Assembly (NCBI GenBank): GCA_022821545.1
Contig: JAJEDJ010000034.1
Coordinates: forward strand, 1 to 64,000
Direction: 5' to 3'
Origin: Caldilineaceae bacterium
GTDB lineage: Bacteria; Chloroflexota; Anaerolineae; Caldilineales; Caldilineaceae
DNA: 64,000 bases
Each line of letters opens with the position of its first letter. Within the stretch, counting starts at the first letter, position 1. Under the pieces are notes generated by a model that saw only the letters and a program-made list of their open reading frames with translations, did not search any database and was not told the DNA's origin. The translations under genes were made by a program, and so were the position numbers. This document shows, piece by piece, positions 17,401-25,798 of the stretch.

Positions 17401-18741
17401 ATGGCTACCGGTACAAAGTTGTCCAGACGAGATTTCCTGGTTCGAACTGCCACTGTGGCTGGCGTGGCCGCAGTGGGGGCGGGTCTGTCCGCCTGTGCGC
17501 CGGCTGTACCTGCCGCAGAAGGTGACGGCGGGGACATGCCGGCGATGGAGGTTGTCACGCTCACCATGTGGAAGGGTCCCCACAAGGCCGCGGGTGATGA
17601 GACGAAGCTGTGCGCGCAGCCCACACTGGACGTGCTCGAGGAGATGCACCCCGAGATCAGTGTAGACTTCAGCGAGATCCCCTGGGGCCAGTACAACGAG
17701 AAGTTCACCGCCGCGTTCGCCGCCGATCAGGGCCCGGACGTGAGCTACCAGACGGAGTCGTTCCCCCGCTTCGTGAATGCCGGGCACATCATGCCGCTGG
17801 ACGATATGATCGAGTCGAGCTCGTTCGACCGCTCCTACTTCTACGAGCGGGCGTGGGAGCCGGGCACATACGGCGGCACGACCTATTCGTTCCCATGGAT
17901 CATCGGCGGCTCCAACCTTTTCTGGAACAAGGACCTCTTTGAACAGGCTGGATGGGATCCCGATACCCCGCCGGATACGATCGACGATTTCGTGGCCGTC
18001 GCCCAGGACATTACCGCCCTGTCCGATGATGTCTACGGGTTCGCCACGCATCCCAAGGGCTGGCACGAGAACGGTCAGTGGCCGCGTCGATTCGGCGGAC
18101 ACTGGTTCAACGAAGACCTCACGGAGTGCATTGTCAACTCCGCCGAGGCCTACGACGGCTGGCACTTCTTCAATTCCCTGTTTCACGATATCGGGATTGC
18201 AATGCCGGGGGCGATTTCCGGGCAGGAACCCGGTGTTGGCGGGTACTTCCGCGACGGAAAAGTCGGCATGATCACCGCTCAGAACGTCTTCGCCAACTCC
18301 GTCCGCAGCGAGAAGCCCGACTTCAACCTCGGCGCCTCCCGCATGGCCACCGGCCCGGCTGAAGGCGCGCGGGGCCGTGCCTGCTATGGCGGCGTCGGCA
18401 TGCTGGCAATCGCCGCAAAGACGGAATATCCCGACGAATCCTGGACCGTAATCGACACCCTGGTTACGCCCGATCTGCTCACCTCATGGATCGGCTGCCT
18501 CGGCTTCATGAGTGTTTCGCCTCACGTAAACTTCTATCCGGATGATCCGGTATTGACGACTGCCCAGACGACGCTTGAATATACCTTCTTCTGGCCCTAT
18601 CGCGGCTGGATCTTCAAGTTCTGGGATATCGAAGGCACGTCAATCGAATCGTTTGTCCTCGGCCACCGCACAGTCGAGGAAGCGATTGAGGATATGGTTG
18701 TCCAGATCAACGATATGCTCCGCGAGGAAGAAGGATCCTGA
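17401..18741 (+). CDS. Carbohydrate ABC transporter substrate-binding lipoprotein, cassette A
   Basis: A 446-residue extracytoplasmic sugar-binding protein (SBP family 1). The N-terminus has a twin-arginine type signal (SRRDFLVRTATVAG) ending in a lipobox around LSACAP, so it should be exported folded and lipid-anchored. Mid-protein features such as GPDVSYQTESFPRFVNAG and PWIIGGSNLFWNKDLFEQAG are typical of the family. AAGGAGGT 7 bp before ATG 17401 fixes the start over the in-frame GTG at 17365. It is followed by a perfect hairpin (18762-18794) and two permease genes. No ATPase gene is linked. Confidence 0.94.
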   Translation: MATGTKLSRRDFLVRTATVAGVAAVGAGLSACAPAVPAAEGDGGDMPAMEVVTLTMWKGPHKAAGDETKLCAQPTLDVLEEMHPEISVDFSEIPWGQYNEKFTAAFAADQGPDVSYQTESFPRFVNAGHIMPLDDMIESSSFDRSYFYERAWEPGTYGGTTYSFPWIIGGSNLFWNKDLFEQAGWDPDTPPDTIDDFVAVAQDITALSDDVYGFATHPKGWHENGQWPRRFGGHWFNEDLTECIVNSAEAYDGWHFFNSLFHDIGIAMPGAISGQEPGVGGYFRDGKVGMITAQNVFANSVRSEKPDFNLGASRMATGPAEGARGRACYGGVGMLAIAAKTEYPDESWTVIDTLVTPDLLTSWIGCLGFMSVSPHVNFYPDDPVLTTAQTTLEYTFFWPYRGWIFKFWDIEGTSIESFVLGHRTVEEAIEDMVVQINDMLREEEGS

Positions 18742-18761
18742 TCGTACAGATCAGTAAGGTG

Positions 18762-18794
18762 GGGGCTGCCGCGTTCAACATGCGCGGCAGCCCC
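18762..18794 (+). promoter_or_regulatory. Perfect 12-bp intergenic hairpin after binding-protein gene
   Basis: GGGGCTGCCGCG (18762-18773) pairs perfectly with CGCGGCAGCCCC (18783-18794) over a 9-nt loop. No T-tract follows, so simple intrinsic termination is unlikely. The position, 20 bp after the binding-protein stop and before the permease, fits an RNA 3'-end-protecting or partial attenuating element as known between malE and malF. Confidence 0.8.
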
Positions 18795-18850
18795 GCACGC
18801 CTCCCGGCAAGAGTCCTGCTGAAACAGCCTCGCCCGCGAACGGATCCGAG

Positions 18851-19777
18851 ATGACGACAACGTCCGCAGCGCCCCCGAAGAGCAGCCTTCCTCCTACTTC
18901 CTTCTGGCGGCGCGCCGCAGTCAGGCGCAACTTGAATGCCTATGCATTCATCGTTCCCTTCATCATCCTCTTTGTCGTCTTCAATATTGGGCCCTTCTTC
19001 TGGGCTCTGTGGCTCTCTCTCCTCCGAGGCGACCTGGTGGACCAGGTCAAGCCGTTCGTCGGCTTTCAGAACTACCTGAGCCTCACGACCGATGACATTA
19101 CCCTGAAGGTATTCAGAAACTCCTTACAGTACACGGTTTCGGTCGTGCCCATCGCCGTCATCACCGCGCTCGGTCTTGCCTTTCTCATCGGCAACAAGCT
19201 CGTTCGTTTCAAAGACTTCTACCGCGCAGTCGTCTTCTTTCCACTGCTTGCCTCGGCCGCGGCCACCGCCCAGATCTGGAGCTACATTCTGGCCCCCAGT
19301 TTCGGCGTGATGACCTATCTTCTCGGCCTGGTCGGCATCCCGGAAGTGTACTGGCTGTCCAATCCGAAAGTGGCCCTGTACGGCATCCTTCTGATTGAGT
19401 GGTGGCGCGGGATCGGCTTCCACATTATTCTCTTCCTGGCCGCCATGCTCGGCGTTCCCGAAGAGTTGCAGGAGGCGGCGCGCATTGACGGGGCCAACGC
19501 CTGGCAGGTCGCCACGCGCGTCACCATTCCCTTGATGCGGCCCGTTATCCTCTTCTCGATTGTGATGGGCACGATCTGGGCCTTTCAGCTATTCGATACC
19601 GTTTTCGTTCTTACGAATGGCGGCCCAGTGCATGCAACCGCAACCATCGTCTGGTACATCTACAACCATGCTTTCCGATACGGCCAGGTCGGTATGGCAG
19701 CTGCCATGGGCGTCGTGCTCTTGCTGATCATCATGCCGATCTCCTACGTGCAGATGCGAGTGTTGGGCGAAAGATAG
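18851..19777 (+). CDS. Sugar ABC transporter permease (MalF type), cassette A
   Basis: A 308-residue inner-membrane permease with six predicted helices. The cytoplasmic EAA loop EELQEAARIDGANAWQ (about residues 204-219), which docks the ATPase, is intact. The N-terminal about 25 residues are Ser/Thr/Pro-rich and cytoplasmic. It pairs with the second permease 54 bp downstream. Family role: one half of the translocation pore of a carbohydrate importer. Confidence 0.93.
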   Translation: MTTTSAAPPKSSLPPTSFWRRAAVRRNLNAYAFIVPFIILFVVFNIGPFFWALWLSLLRGDLVDQVKPFVGFQNYLSLTTDDITLKVFRNSLQYTVSVVPIAVITALGLAFLIGNKLVRFKDFYRAVVFFPLLASAAATAQIWSYILAPSFGVMTYLLGLVGIPEVYWLSNPKVALYGILLIEWWRGIGFHIILFLAAMLGVPEELQEAARIDGANAWQVATRVTIPLMRPVILFSIVMGTIWAFQLFDTVFVLTNGGPVHATATIVWYIYNHAFRYGQVGMAAAMGVVLLLIIMPISYVQMRVLGER

Positions 19778-19831
19778 ACCTTCAGACCCCTGGGCGTTTA
19801 CGGCGTTGATTCGCGATAAAGGTTCTGTGCC

Positions 19832-20692
19832 ATGACCCAATTAAAACTCGGCGGCAGATGGCCGAAACTGGTCCGTATTCTGCCGCAGGCTGCGGTGATC
19901 TACCTGCTGCTCGCCGCCCTGGTCATCATCATGTTGGGTCCCTACCTTTACATCTTTTCCTCCTCCTTCAAGGAGACCTATACGCTCATATCGATTCCGC
20001 CAAGGCTGTTTCCGGAGGAGTTTGTCTGGGACAACTATACCTATATCCTGACAGAGCTTCCTTTCAGTCTGTGGTTTGTGAACACGATTCTCGTTGCTGT
20101 GCTGGTAACGCTGGGCACCGTGATAATCGACGCGCTGGCGGCCTACGCATTCGCCAAGAAGCAGTTCTGGGGACGCGACGTTCTTTTCGGCCTGATGCTG
20201 GCCACCATTATGATTCCCGGGGCGCTGCTTCTGATCCCCGCCTTCCTGATCACCAACTGGCTGGGCTTGCTCAACTCCTATGGCGGCCTCATCATTCCCG
20301 CCCTGGCGAACGTGCTGGGAGTCTTCCTGCTGCGCCAGTTCATGCAGACTATTCCGGAGGAACTCGAACACGCCGCCCGCATCGACGGTTGCACCGATTT
20401 CGGCGTCTTTTGGCGCATCATCATGCCGCTTTCGGCGCCTGCCCTGGCGACCCTTTCGATCGTCGTCTTTACTTCCCAGTGGAACAATCTTGTCTGGCCT
20501 CTTGTCGTCCTGAACAACAAGAAGCTCTACACGCTTCCACTGGGCCTGGCGCTCCTTCGCGGCGAGTTCCAGGTGAACTACGGCATTACCTCGGCCGCTG
20601 CATTCCTGAGCGTGCTTCCGCTGATCATCGTCTTCCTCTTCCTCCAGCGCTACTTCCTGGAAGGCCTGACTGTGGGAGCAGTGAAGGGCTAG
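19832..20692 (+). CDS. Sugar ABC transporter permease (MalG type), cassette A
   Basis: A 286-residue permease with six helices, the EAA loop EELEHAARIDGCTDFGVFW, and the MalG-group C-terminus (RYFLEGLTVGAVKG). It forms the heterodimeric pore with the upstream permease. Start ATG at 19832. The next gene, a deacetylase, begins 65 bp later and is probably on the same transcript. Confidence 0.93.
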   Translation: MTQLKLGGRWPKLVRILPQAAVIYLLLAALVIIMLGPYLYIFSSSFKETYTLISIPPRLFPEEFVWDNYTYILTELPFSLWFVNTILVAVLVTLGTVIIDALAAYAFAKKQFWGRDVLFGLMLATIMIPGALLLIPAFLITNWLGLLNSYGGLIIPALANVLGVFLLRQFMQTIPEELEHAARIDGCTDFGVFWRIIMPLSAPALATLSIVVFTSQWNNLVWPLVVLNNKKLYTLPLGLALLRGEFQVNYGITSAAAFLSVLPLIIVFLFLQRYFLEGLTVGAVKG

Positions 20693-20757
20693 AAACAGCT
20701 ACTGACTCTGGACACCACGATTACTGGCGTAAACCCACCTGGGTGGAGAGGAGCACA

Positions 20758-21654
20758 ATGACGGTCTATTCATGGAGTATTGACGACGCCGGCACGGGCG
20801 GCAGCGCGATGGTGGAATCCCTGCGCCGGTCGACGGAGTTCTTCAGTTCACGCGGCCTCGGGTCTACCTGGTTCACCGTGCCCAAGGGCGGCGGCAAACC
20901 GATGACGCCCGAGTGGAAGGAGGCCCTGATCGCCGCCCGGGACCTGGGCCATGACATTCAACTGCATGGGCTGACGCACGCCGACTGCTACGAGTTCGGG
21001 CCGCCCGCGTGGCCGGCTACCTCCATCCTGCCCACGCTGCAGTCGGACTTCGACGCACGCCGCGAGGAGTTGATGCCCCGCTATACCGTGGACAATCTCC
21101 GCGACCGAATCGAGGAAGGGCTGGAGATCTTCGCCATGGATTTGGGGGTCGAGCCGAACGTGTTCCGCGCCCCTTGCGGCGCAATCTCCAAGCCTATGTT
21201 CAGCGCGCTGCGCGAGGTCGGGATCGGCTATCATACCTGCATGTATATCAGCGGCAGCGGTTACGCCCATCTTCCCCACAATGGCGGGGACCTTTCACAG
21301 GATTGGGTCGACAATATCCCCTACCATCCCTTCAGATGGTACGACGACGTCATCGAAGTGCCGATTCTGAACGAATACACCTGGCGCGGATCAGGGCAGC
21401 GCAGCGAGGAGTTTATCGACCTGGCGCGCCAGGATCTGGACCGCATCGGCGAGCACAGCCCGATCGTCATCATGCTGATGCACACGCACGGCATTGCCGA
21501 CGACTACGAGCACACCTTCCGCATGATCGACGCGGTCTCGGAGCACGTGGGCAAGAAGCCGGGCGCATCCTTTGCGACGATGGGCGAGCTGGCAGCCTCC
21601 GGGGCCCTGGCTGAGGCCGCCACCGTTGACGGACCGGACATCCTGCCCGTTTGA
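20758..21654 (+). CDS. NodB-like polysaccharide deacetylase family protein
   Basis: A 298-residue protein of the carbohydrate esterase 4 / NodB fold. Motif 1 SIDDAG (Asp9/Asp10), motif 2 HGLTH (His70, His74), motif 3 VFRAPCG (Arg137) and a late MLMHTHG give a complete metal and catalytic set. Family members remove N-acetyl groups from amino-sugar polymers, or act on related amides such as allantoin or formamides. The lack of a signal peptide suggests action on an imported substrate. Start ATG 20758 follows GGAGAGGAG. The longer frame from 19858 overlaps the permease out of frame and is not real. Stop overlaps a possible TTG start of the next gene. Confidence 0.9.
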   Translation: MTVYSWSIDDAGTGGSAMVESLRRSTEFFSSRGLGSTWFTVPKGGGKPMTPEWKEALIAARDLGHDIQLHGLTHADCYEFGPPAWPATSILPTLQSDFDARREELMPRYTVDNLRDRIEEGLEIFAMDLGVEPNVFRAPCGAISKPMFSALREVGIGYHTCMYISGSGYAHLPHNGGDLSQDWVDNIPYHPFRWYDDVIEVPILNEYTWRGSGQRSEEFIDLARQDLDRIGEHSPIVIMLMHTHGIADDYEHTFRMIDAVSEHVGKKPGASFATMGELAASGALAEAATVDGPDILPV

Positions 21655-21680
21655 CGCCGGCTACACCTGGGAAACGAGCA

Positions 21681-23072
21681 ATGAACATCATCGTCATAAT
21701 TTCGGACACCTTCAGATACGACAACCTGTTTGAGCGCGCCGCGGCGATGCCGGTGCGCACGCCCCACCTCGACCGCTTTTCGGAGCGCTGCGTGAGCCTC
21801 TCCGGGCTGTACACCGGCAGCTTCCCGACGATTCCGCATCGCACCGATTTCACGACCGGACGTGTCGGCTGGCCGTGGTACCCGTGGCAGGACCGGCGGC
21901 GGAGCAGCCAAAATCATCTGCCCGTAATCCTCAGGGAAGCCGGATATGTCAGCCAGCTTCTGGGAGACTGCCCGCACCTCGTGCGCGCGGCCTTCTTCGA
22001 GGGGTTCGACGGCGCCCACACCCTGCCCGGCCAGGAGGGAAATACCTATTTCCTTGGCATGAACTACCCCATTGAACATGCCATGGCCGACGAAAAGACG
22101 CGCAATGTCGGCAACCACTTCCAGGGCCGCAATCTGATCGACCTCCACACGTGGATAAACCGCCGCTGGTACCGGGAGATCGACCGCTTCGCGCCGCGTA
22201 CGGCTGAGCTGGCGGTGGAGTGGCTGGAGGAGAATGACCGGCACAGTCCCTTCTTCCTGTGGGTTGACTTCTTTGATCCCCACGAACCCTGGGACCCGCC
22301 GGAGTACATGGTCCGCCGCTACGACCCCGACTACGACGGCCCCCCAATGCTGCATCCCAACTATGGGAAAGCCAGTGACTACACCGAGGCCGAGCTGCGC
22401 AATCTGCGCGCCCACTACTGCGCCGAGGCTGAACTGGTCGACCGCTGGGTCGGGCGCATCCTGACAAAGATTGACGACCTGGATCTCTGGCGCAACTCGA
22501 TCGTCGTATTCATGTCCGATCACGGATTCAGTCTCGGCGAACACAACCGTACCGGCAAGTCGAACATAAGCAAGTTCGACGACCGCTATTGGCCGCTCTA
22601 TCCTGAAATCGTACACATTCCCTTCCTGGTGGCCGCGCCCGGCCTGGAAGGGGGGCGGACCGTCGATGCCCTGCTGCGGCCGGCCGACATCGCGCCGACG
22701 CTGCTTGACTTGGCAGGACTGCAGGTCGAGACGCCGGAGCCGCTGCACGGACGCTCATTTGCGGGGCATCTGCGAGGGGAAAGCAGTGCGCCCCTCCATG
22801 ACTGTGTCGTGTCCTCGACCTATACGCGTCTGGAGGACGGCAAACTGCCCCCCAATCGCGTGACGCCGATGCTGTACACGGACCGCTGGGCCTATGCGCC
22901 GGTCGGCTCCTACGGGGAAAGGCAGCTTTTCGATCTGGCGGCCGACCCGCTGACCGAGACGAATCTGGCCGATGATCATGGTGATGTTGCGGACGACCTC
23001 CATGACGCCTTTATTCAGGAACTTCGCAAGCTGGATGCGCCGGATGAGGCAGTTGAGGTCTGGCGGTCATAG
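21681..23072 (+). CDS. Sulfatase-fold hydrolase with Thr at the formylglycine position
   Basis: A 463-residue alkaline-phosphatase-superfamily protein. IIVISDTFRYDNL gives the first metal Asp (Asp9), and VFMSDHGFSLGEH the second metal pair. The active-site loop reads GSFPTIPHRTDFTTG, in which the C/S-x-P-x-R motif becomes Thr50-Ile-Pro-His-Arg54. Thr cannot be converted to formylglycine, but Thr is the nucleophile in other members of this superfamily, such as phosphoethanolamine transferases. It may therefore be a phospho- or sulfo-ester hydrolase or transferase of a different mechanism, or an inactive homologue. ATG 21681 is chosen; TTG 21651, overlapping the deacetylase stop, is possible. 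Last gene of cassette A. Confidence 0.88.
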   Translation: MNIIVIISDTFRYDNLFERAAAMPVRTPHLDRFSERCVSLSGLYTGSFPTIPHRTDFTTGRVGWPWYPWQDRRRSSQNHLPVILREAGYVSQLLGDCPHLVRAAFFEGFDGAHTLPGQEGNTYFLGMNYPIEHAMADEKTRNVGNHFQGRNLIDLHTWINRRWYREIDRFAPRTAELAVEWLEENDRHSPFFLWVDFFDPHEPWDPPEYMVRRYDPDYDGPPMLHPNYGKASDYTEAELRNLRAHYCAEAELVDRWVGRILTKIDDLDLWRNSIVVFMSDHGFSLGEHNRTGKSNISKFDDRYWPLYPEIVHIPFLVAAPGLEGGRTVDALLRPADIAPTLLDLAGLQVETPEPLHGRSFAGHLRGESSAPLHDCVVSSTYTRLEDGKLPPNRVTPMLYTDRWAYAPVGSYGERQLFDLAADPLTETNLADDHGDVADDLHDAFIQELRKLDAPDEAVEVWRS

Positions 23073-23161
23073 CGCTGCCGGGCCGGCGCCTGTTGCCGCG
23101 GCTCCCGGCCCGCCCCGAAGCGGGATCCTGTGCGGCGAACGCGAATCAAAGCGCCCGGAAT

Positions 23162-23191
23162 TTGGACATGACAATCGACAGAGGTTATTAT
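23162..23191 (+). promoter_or_regulatory. Candidate promoter for cassette B
   Basis: TATTAT at 23186-23191 is a near-consensus -10, with a weak TTGGAC 18 bp upstream (23162-23167). It lies in the 212-bp gap before the cassette B binding-protein gene. The -35 match is poor, so this is tentative. Confidence 0.3.
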
Positions 23192-23284
23192 CCTTGCGGT
23201 GGCGCACTAGCCCCCTGTACGCGCGCCCATTTTGACGAACCATTTTACCCTTTTACCCATTTTCTTACACGGAGGGATGACTGA

Positions 23285-24649
23285 ATGGACACTCAGAAGA
23301 TGCTTTCGCGCCGCCGCTTCCTGCAGGTTTCAGGCTTGGCGACAAGCGCGGCCCTGCTCGCGGCCTGCCCCGCGCCCGCAGCTGCCCCGGCAGCCGGCAG
23401 CGGCGATGGCGGAGCGATGATGGAGAAGAAGAAGCTGGAAGCCTGGTCCCGCATGACCGACCTGGCGCAGGAGTCGATTAAGGAAATTATCGACATCTAC
23501 AACGAAAAGAACACGATGAACGTGGAGGTGGAGTTCGTCTACATCGCCCGCACCGCCGGCAGCCAGGCCGATGAGAAGCTGCTGACCGCCGTCGCCGGCG
23601 GAACGCCGCCTGCGCTCCACTACGCCGACCGCTTCACGGTCCCGCAGTTTGCCCATGAAGGCTTCTTCACCGACATCACCGACTTCGCCGAAGCCGCCGG
23701 TGTCACCAAGGAGCTCTACTTCGACTTTGCCTGGGACGAGACCGTTTACAAGGGCGGCATCTACGCCCTCTCGTTCGACACCGACACCCGCGCCCTCTGG
23801 TACAACATGGACATCATGGAAGAGGCCGGCGTTGACCCCATGTCGCCGCCGTCCAACCTGGACGAGCTGCGCGCGGCCACCGAGGCGCTCACCGTGCGCG
23901 ACGATACGGGAGCAGTCACCCGCTACGGTTTCAACCCCATCTATGACCAGGCGTGGCTCTACACCTGGGGCTTTGGCTTTGGCGGTTCCTTCCAGGACGA
24001 CGACCGCCGCATCACCTTTGCCCATCCCCAAAACATCGAGGCGATGCAGTTCGTCAAGTCCTTCGTCGACGAAATCGGCGTCGAGGACATCGATGCCATG
24101 CTGGCGGCCTGCGCCGGCGGCAACTGCCGCGGCGAGAACGACTACTTCTGGACCGGGCAGAGCGCGATGACCTGCAGCGGCAACTGGAAAGTGGCGCAGC
24201 ACCATCGCTACAAGCCGGACACCAACTACGGCGTCGTGCCCATGCCGGGCCCCGACGGCCCCGCACCCGGCGCAAGCTGGGCCGGTGGTTGGAGTTGGGC
24301 CGTGCCCTTCGGCTATGACGACGTAGAGGCTGCTTTTGACGCCTGCTTCTACCTCTGCGGCCCCGAAGGCCAGCTCAAGTACAACAAGGACACCTTCCAC
24401 ATTCCCACCATTAAGTCCGCCGCCGAGGACCCATTCTTCTACGAAGACCCGCTGCACGCCGTCTTCATGGACCTGCTGCCGGTCTCCCATGCCCGCCCGC
24501 CGATTCCGTTGGGCTCCAAGCTGTGGGACCTGCAGGTCAAGGCCTTCCGCGACGAGATTCCGCACGGCCTCAAGACGCCTGAGCAGGCGCTGATGGACAT
24601 CGACGAAGAGATCAACGCCGGTCTGGAAGAGATTGGCTTCTTCAGCTAG
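23285..24649 (+). CDS. Carbohydrate ABC transporter substrate-binding lipoprotein, cassette B
   Basis: A 454-residue sugar-binding protein. The N-terminus LSRRRFLQVSGLATSAALLAAC is a twin-arginine signal with a lipobox at about Cys28, and an Ala/Pro-rich tether follows. The family fold is shown by AGGTPPALHYADRFTVPQFA, SFDTDTRALWYNMDIMEEAG and AGGWSWAVPFGYDDVEAAF. ACGGAGGGATGACTG precedes the ATG at 23285. A perfect hairpin (24761-24786) and two permease genes follow; no ATPase gene is linked. The bound sugar cannot be read from sequence. Confidence 0.94.
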   Translation: MDTQKMLSRRRFLQVSGLATSAALLAACPAPAAAPAAGSGDGGAMMEKKKLEAWSRMTDLAQESIKEIIDIYNEKNTMNVEVEFVYIARTAGSQADEKLLTAVAGGTPPALHYADRFTVPQFAHEGFFTDITDFAEAAGVTKELYFDFAWDETVYKGGIYALSFDTDTRALWYNMDIMEEAGVDPMSPPSNLDELRAATEALTVRDDTGAVTRYGFNPIYDQAWLYTWGFGFGGSFQDDDRRITFAHPQNIEAMQFVKSFVDEIGVEDIDAMLAACAGGNCRGENDYFWTGQSAMTCSGNWKVAQHHRYKPDTNYGVVPMPGPDGPAPGASWAGGWSWAVPFGYDDVEAAFDACFYLCGPEGQLKYNKDTFHIPTIKSAAEDPFFYEDPLHAVFMDLLPVSHARPPIPLGSKLWDLQVKAFRDEIPHGLKTPEQALMDIDEEINAGLEEIGFFS

Positions 24650-24760
24650 TCGACCTGTCGCCTGTCGTATCTCTGAGGTGTTTTAAGTCTGAGTGGTTTG
24701 CAGTTCGGCATCTGAAGCAGACCGATCCGGCGCCCGAACGCGACAAGAGACTGTAGAGAA

Positions 24761-24786
24761 GGTAGCGGCTCCATTGAGCCGCTACC
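24761..24786 (+). promoter_or_regulatory. Perfect 11-bp intergenic hairpin after binding-protein gene
   Basis: GGTAGCGGCTC (24761-24771) pairs with GAGCCGCTACC (24776-24786) over a 4-nt loop. There is no T-tract. It stands 112 bp after the binding-protein stop and 75 bp before the permease start. Confidence 0.8.
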
Positions 24787-24811
24787 TGACTTCTACCATA
24801 TGGATGCCGGC

Positions 24812-24839
24812 AGTACTGCAACACTAGTACTGCAACACT
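24812..24839. repeat. 14-bp tandem duplication
   Basis: AGTACTGCAACACT occurs twice back to back with no mismatch, between the hairpin and the permease start at 24862. Confidence 0.88.
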
Positions 24840-24861
24840 GCCCGGCGCACAGAATCCCGCC

Positions 24862-25797
24862 ATGGCTACTGCCGCTGCTACTGCTAACGTGCCCCGCCGC
24901 CGCCTCTCCCAGGGTACGCGGCATACGATCAACGGGCTGCTTTTCGCCTCTCCCTGGATCTTCGGTCTGCTCGTCTTCTGGATCTATCCCACGCTGGCGT
25001 CTGCCTACTACAGCTTCACCAAGTACAACGGCGTCAGAAACCCGACCTGGACCGGGCTCGCCAACTATATTGAGTTGTTTACGAAGGACGAGGAGTTCCT
25101 CGCCGCGGTCTACAACACCGTCTATTTCGCAGTCGTCTCCATTCCCCTGGCGATCATCTTCGCCTTCGGACTGGCGATGATGTTGAACGCCAAGATTCGG
25201 GGACAGGTTGTCTACCGCACTATCTACTTCCTTCCTACCCTGGTTCCTGAAGTCGCTTTGGCCCTGGTTTGGATTTTCATCTTTACCCCCCACAACGGCC
25301 TGATTGCGGCCCCCTTCAGAGCCTTCGGGTCGCGTGGCCCTTGCTGGTTGACCTGCGCTGAATGGGCAAGGCCGACCCTCGTCCTGCTCGCCCTTTGGAT
25401 TATCGGTCAGCAGATCATTTTGTATCTCGCCGGACTGCAGGATGTCCCCCAGGACCTGTACGATGCCGCCGATGTGGATGGCGCCAACTTCCTGTCGAAG
25501 TTCCGCAATGTGACCGTCCCCATTCTGACGCCGGTCGTCTTTTTCCACCTGATTACCTCCGTGATTGGCGCCCTCAACTTCTTTGCCATTCCCTACATTA
25601 TGACAGGGGGTACTGGCTTTCCCGCCAATTCGACACTCTTCTATTCAATCTATCTCTATAAAAACGCGTTTCATTACCTTGAAATGGGCTATGCCTCGGC
25701 AATGGCTTGGCTGCTCTTCATGTTTACACTGGTCGTTACCCTGATCATCTTCAGATCGGCGCGTCTGTGGGTCTTTTATGCAGGAGGCGAAGACTAG
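24862..25797 (+). CDS. Sugar ABC transporter permease (MalF type), cassette B
   Basis: A 311-residue permease with six helices. Its ATPase-contact loop reads QDLYDAADVDGANFLSKF, with Asp where most members have Arg (AARIDGA to AADVDGA). Ribosome binding site before ATG 24862 is weak. The N-terminus is Ala/Thr-rich. It pairs with the following permease, whose start lies 1 bp beyond this stop codon. Confidence 0.92.
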   Translation: MATAAATANVPRRRLSQGTRHTINGLLFASPWIFGLLVFWIYPTLASAYYSFTKYNGVRNPTWTGLANYIELFTKDEEFLAAVYNTVYFAVVSIPLAIIFAFGLAMMLNAKIRGQVVYRTIYFLPTLVPEVALALVWIFIFTPHNGLIAAPFRAFGSRGPCWLTCAEWARPTLVLLALWIIGQQIILYLAGLQDVPQDLYDAADVDGANFLSKFRNVTVPILTPVVFFHLITSVIGALNFFAIPYIMTGGTGFPANSTLFYSIYLYKNAFHYLEMGYASAMAWLLFMFTLVVTLIIFRSARLWVFYAGGED

Positions 25798-25798
25798 G

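Noticed and set aside
19858-20757. 5' extension of the deacetylase frame through the permease gene
   Set aside because: It overlaps the MalG-type permease in another frame; deacetylase similarity and a good ribosome binding site begin at 20758.
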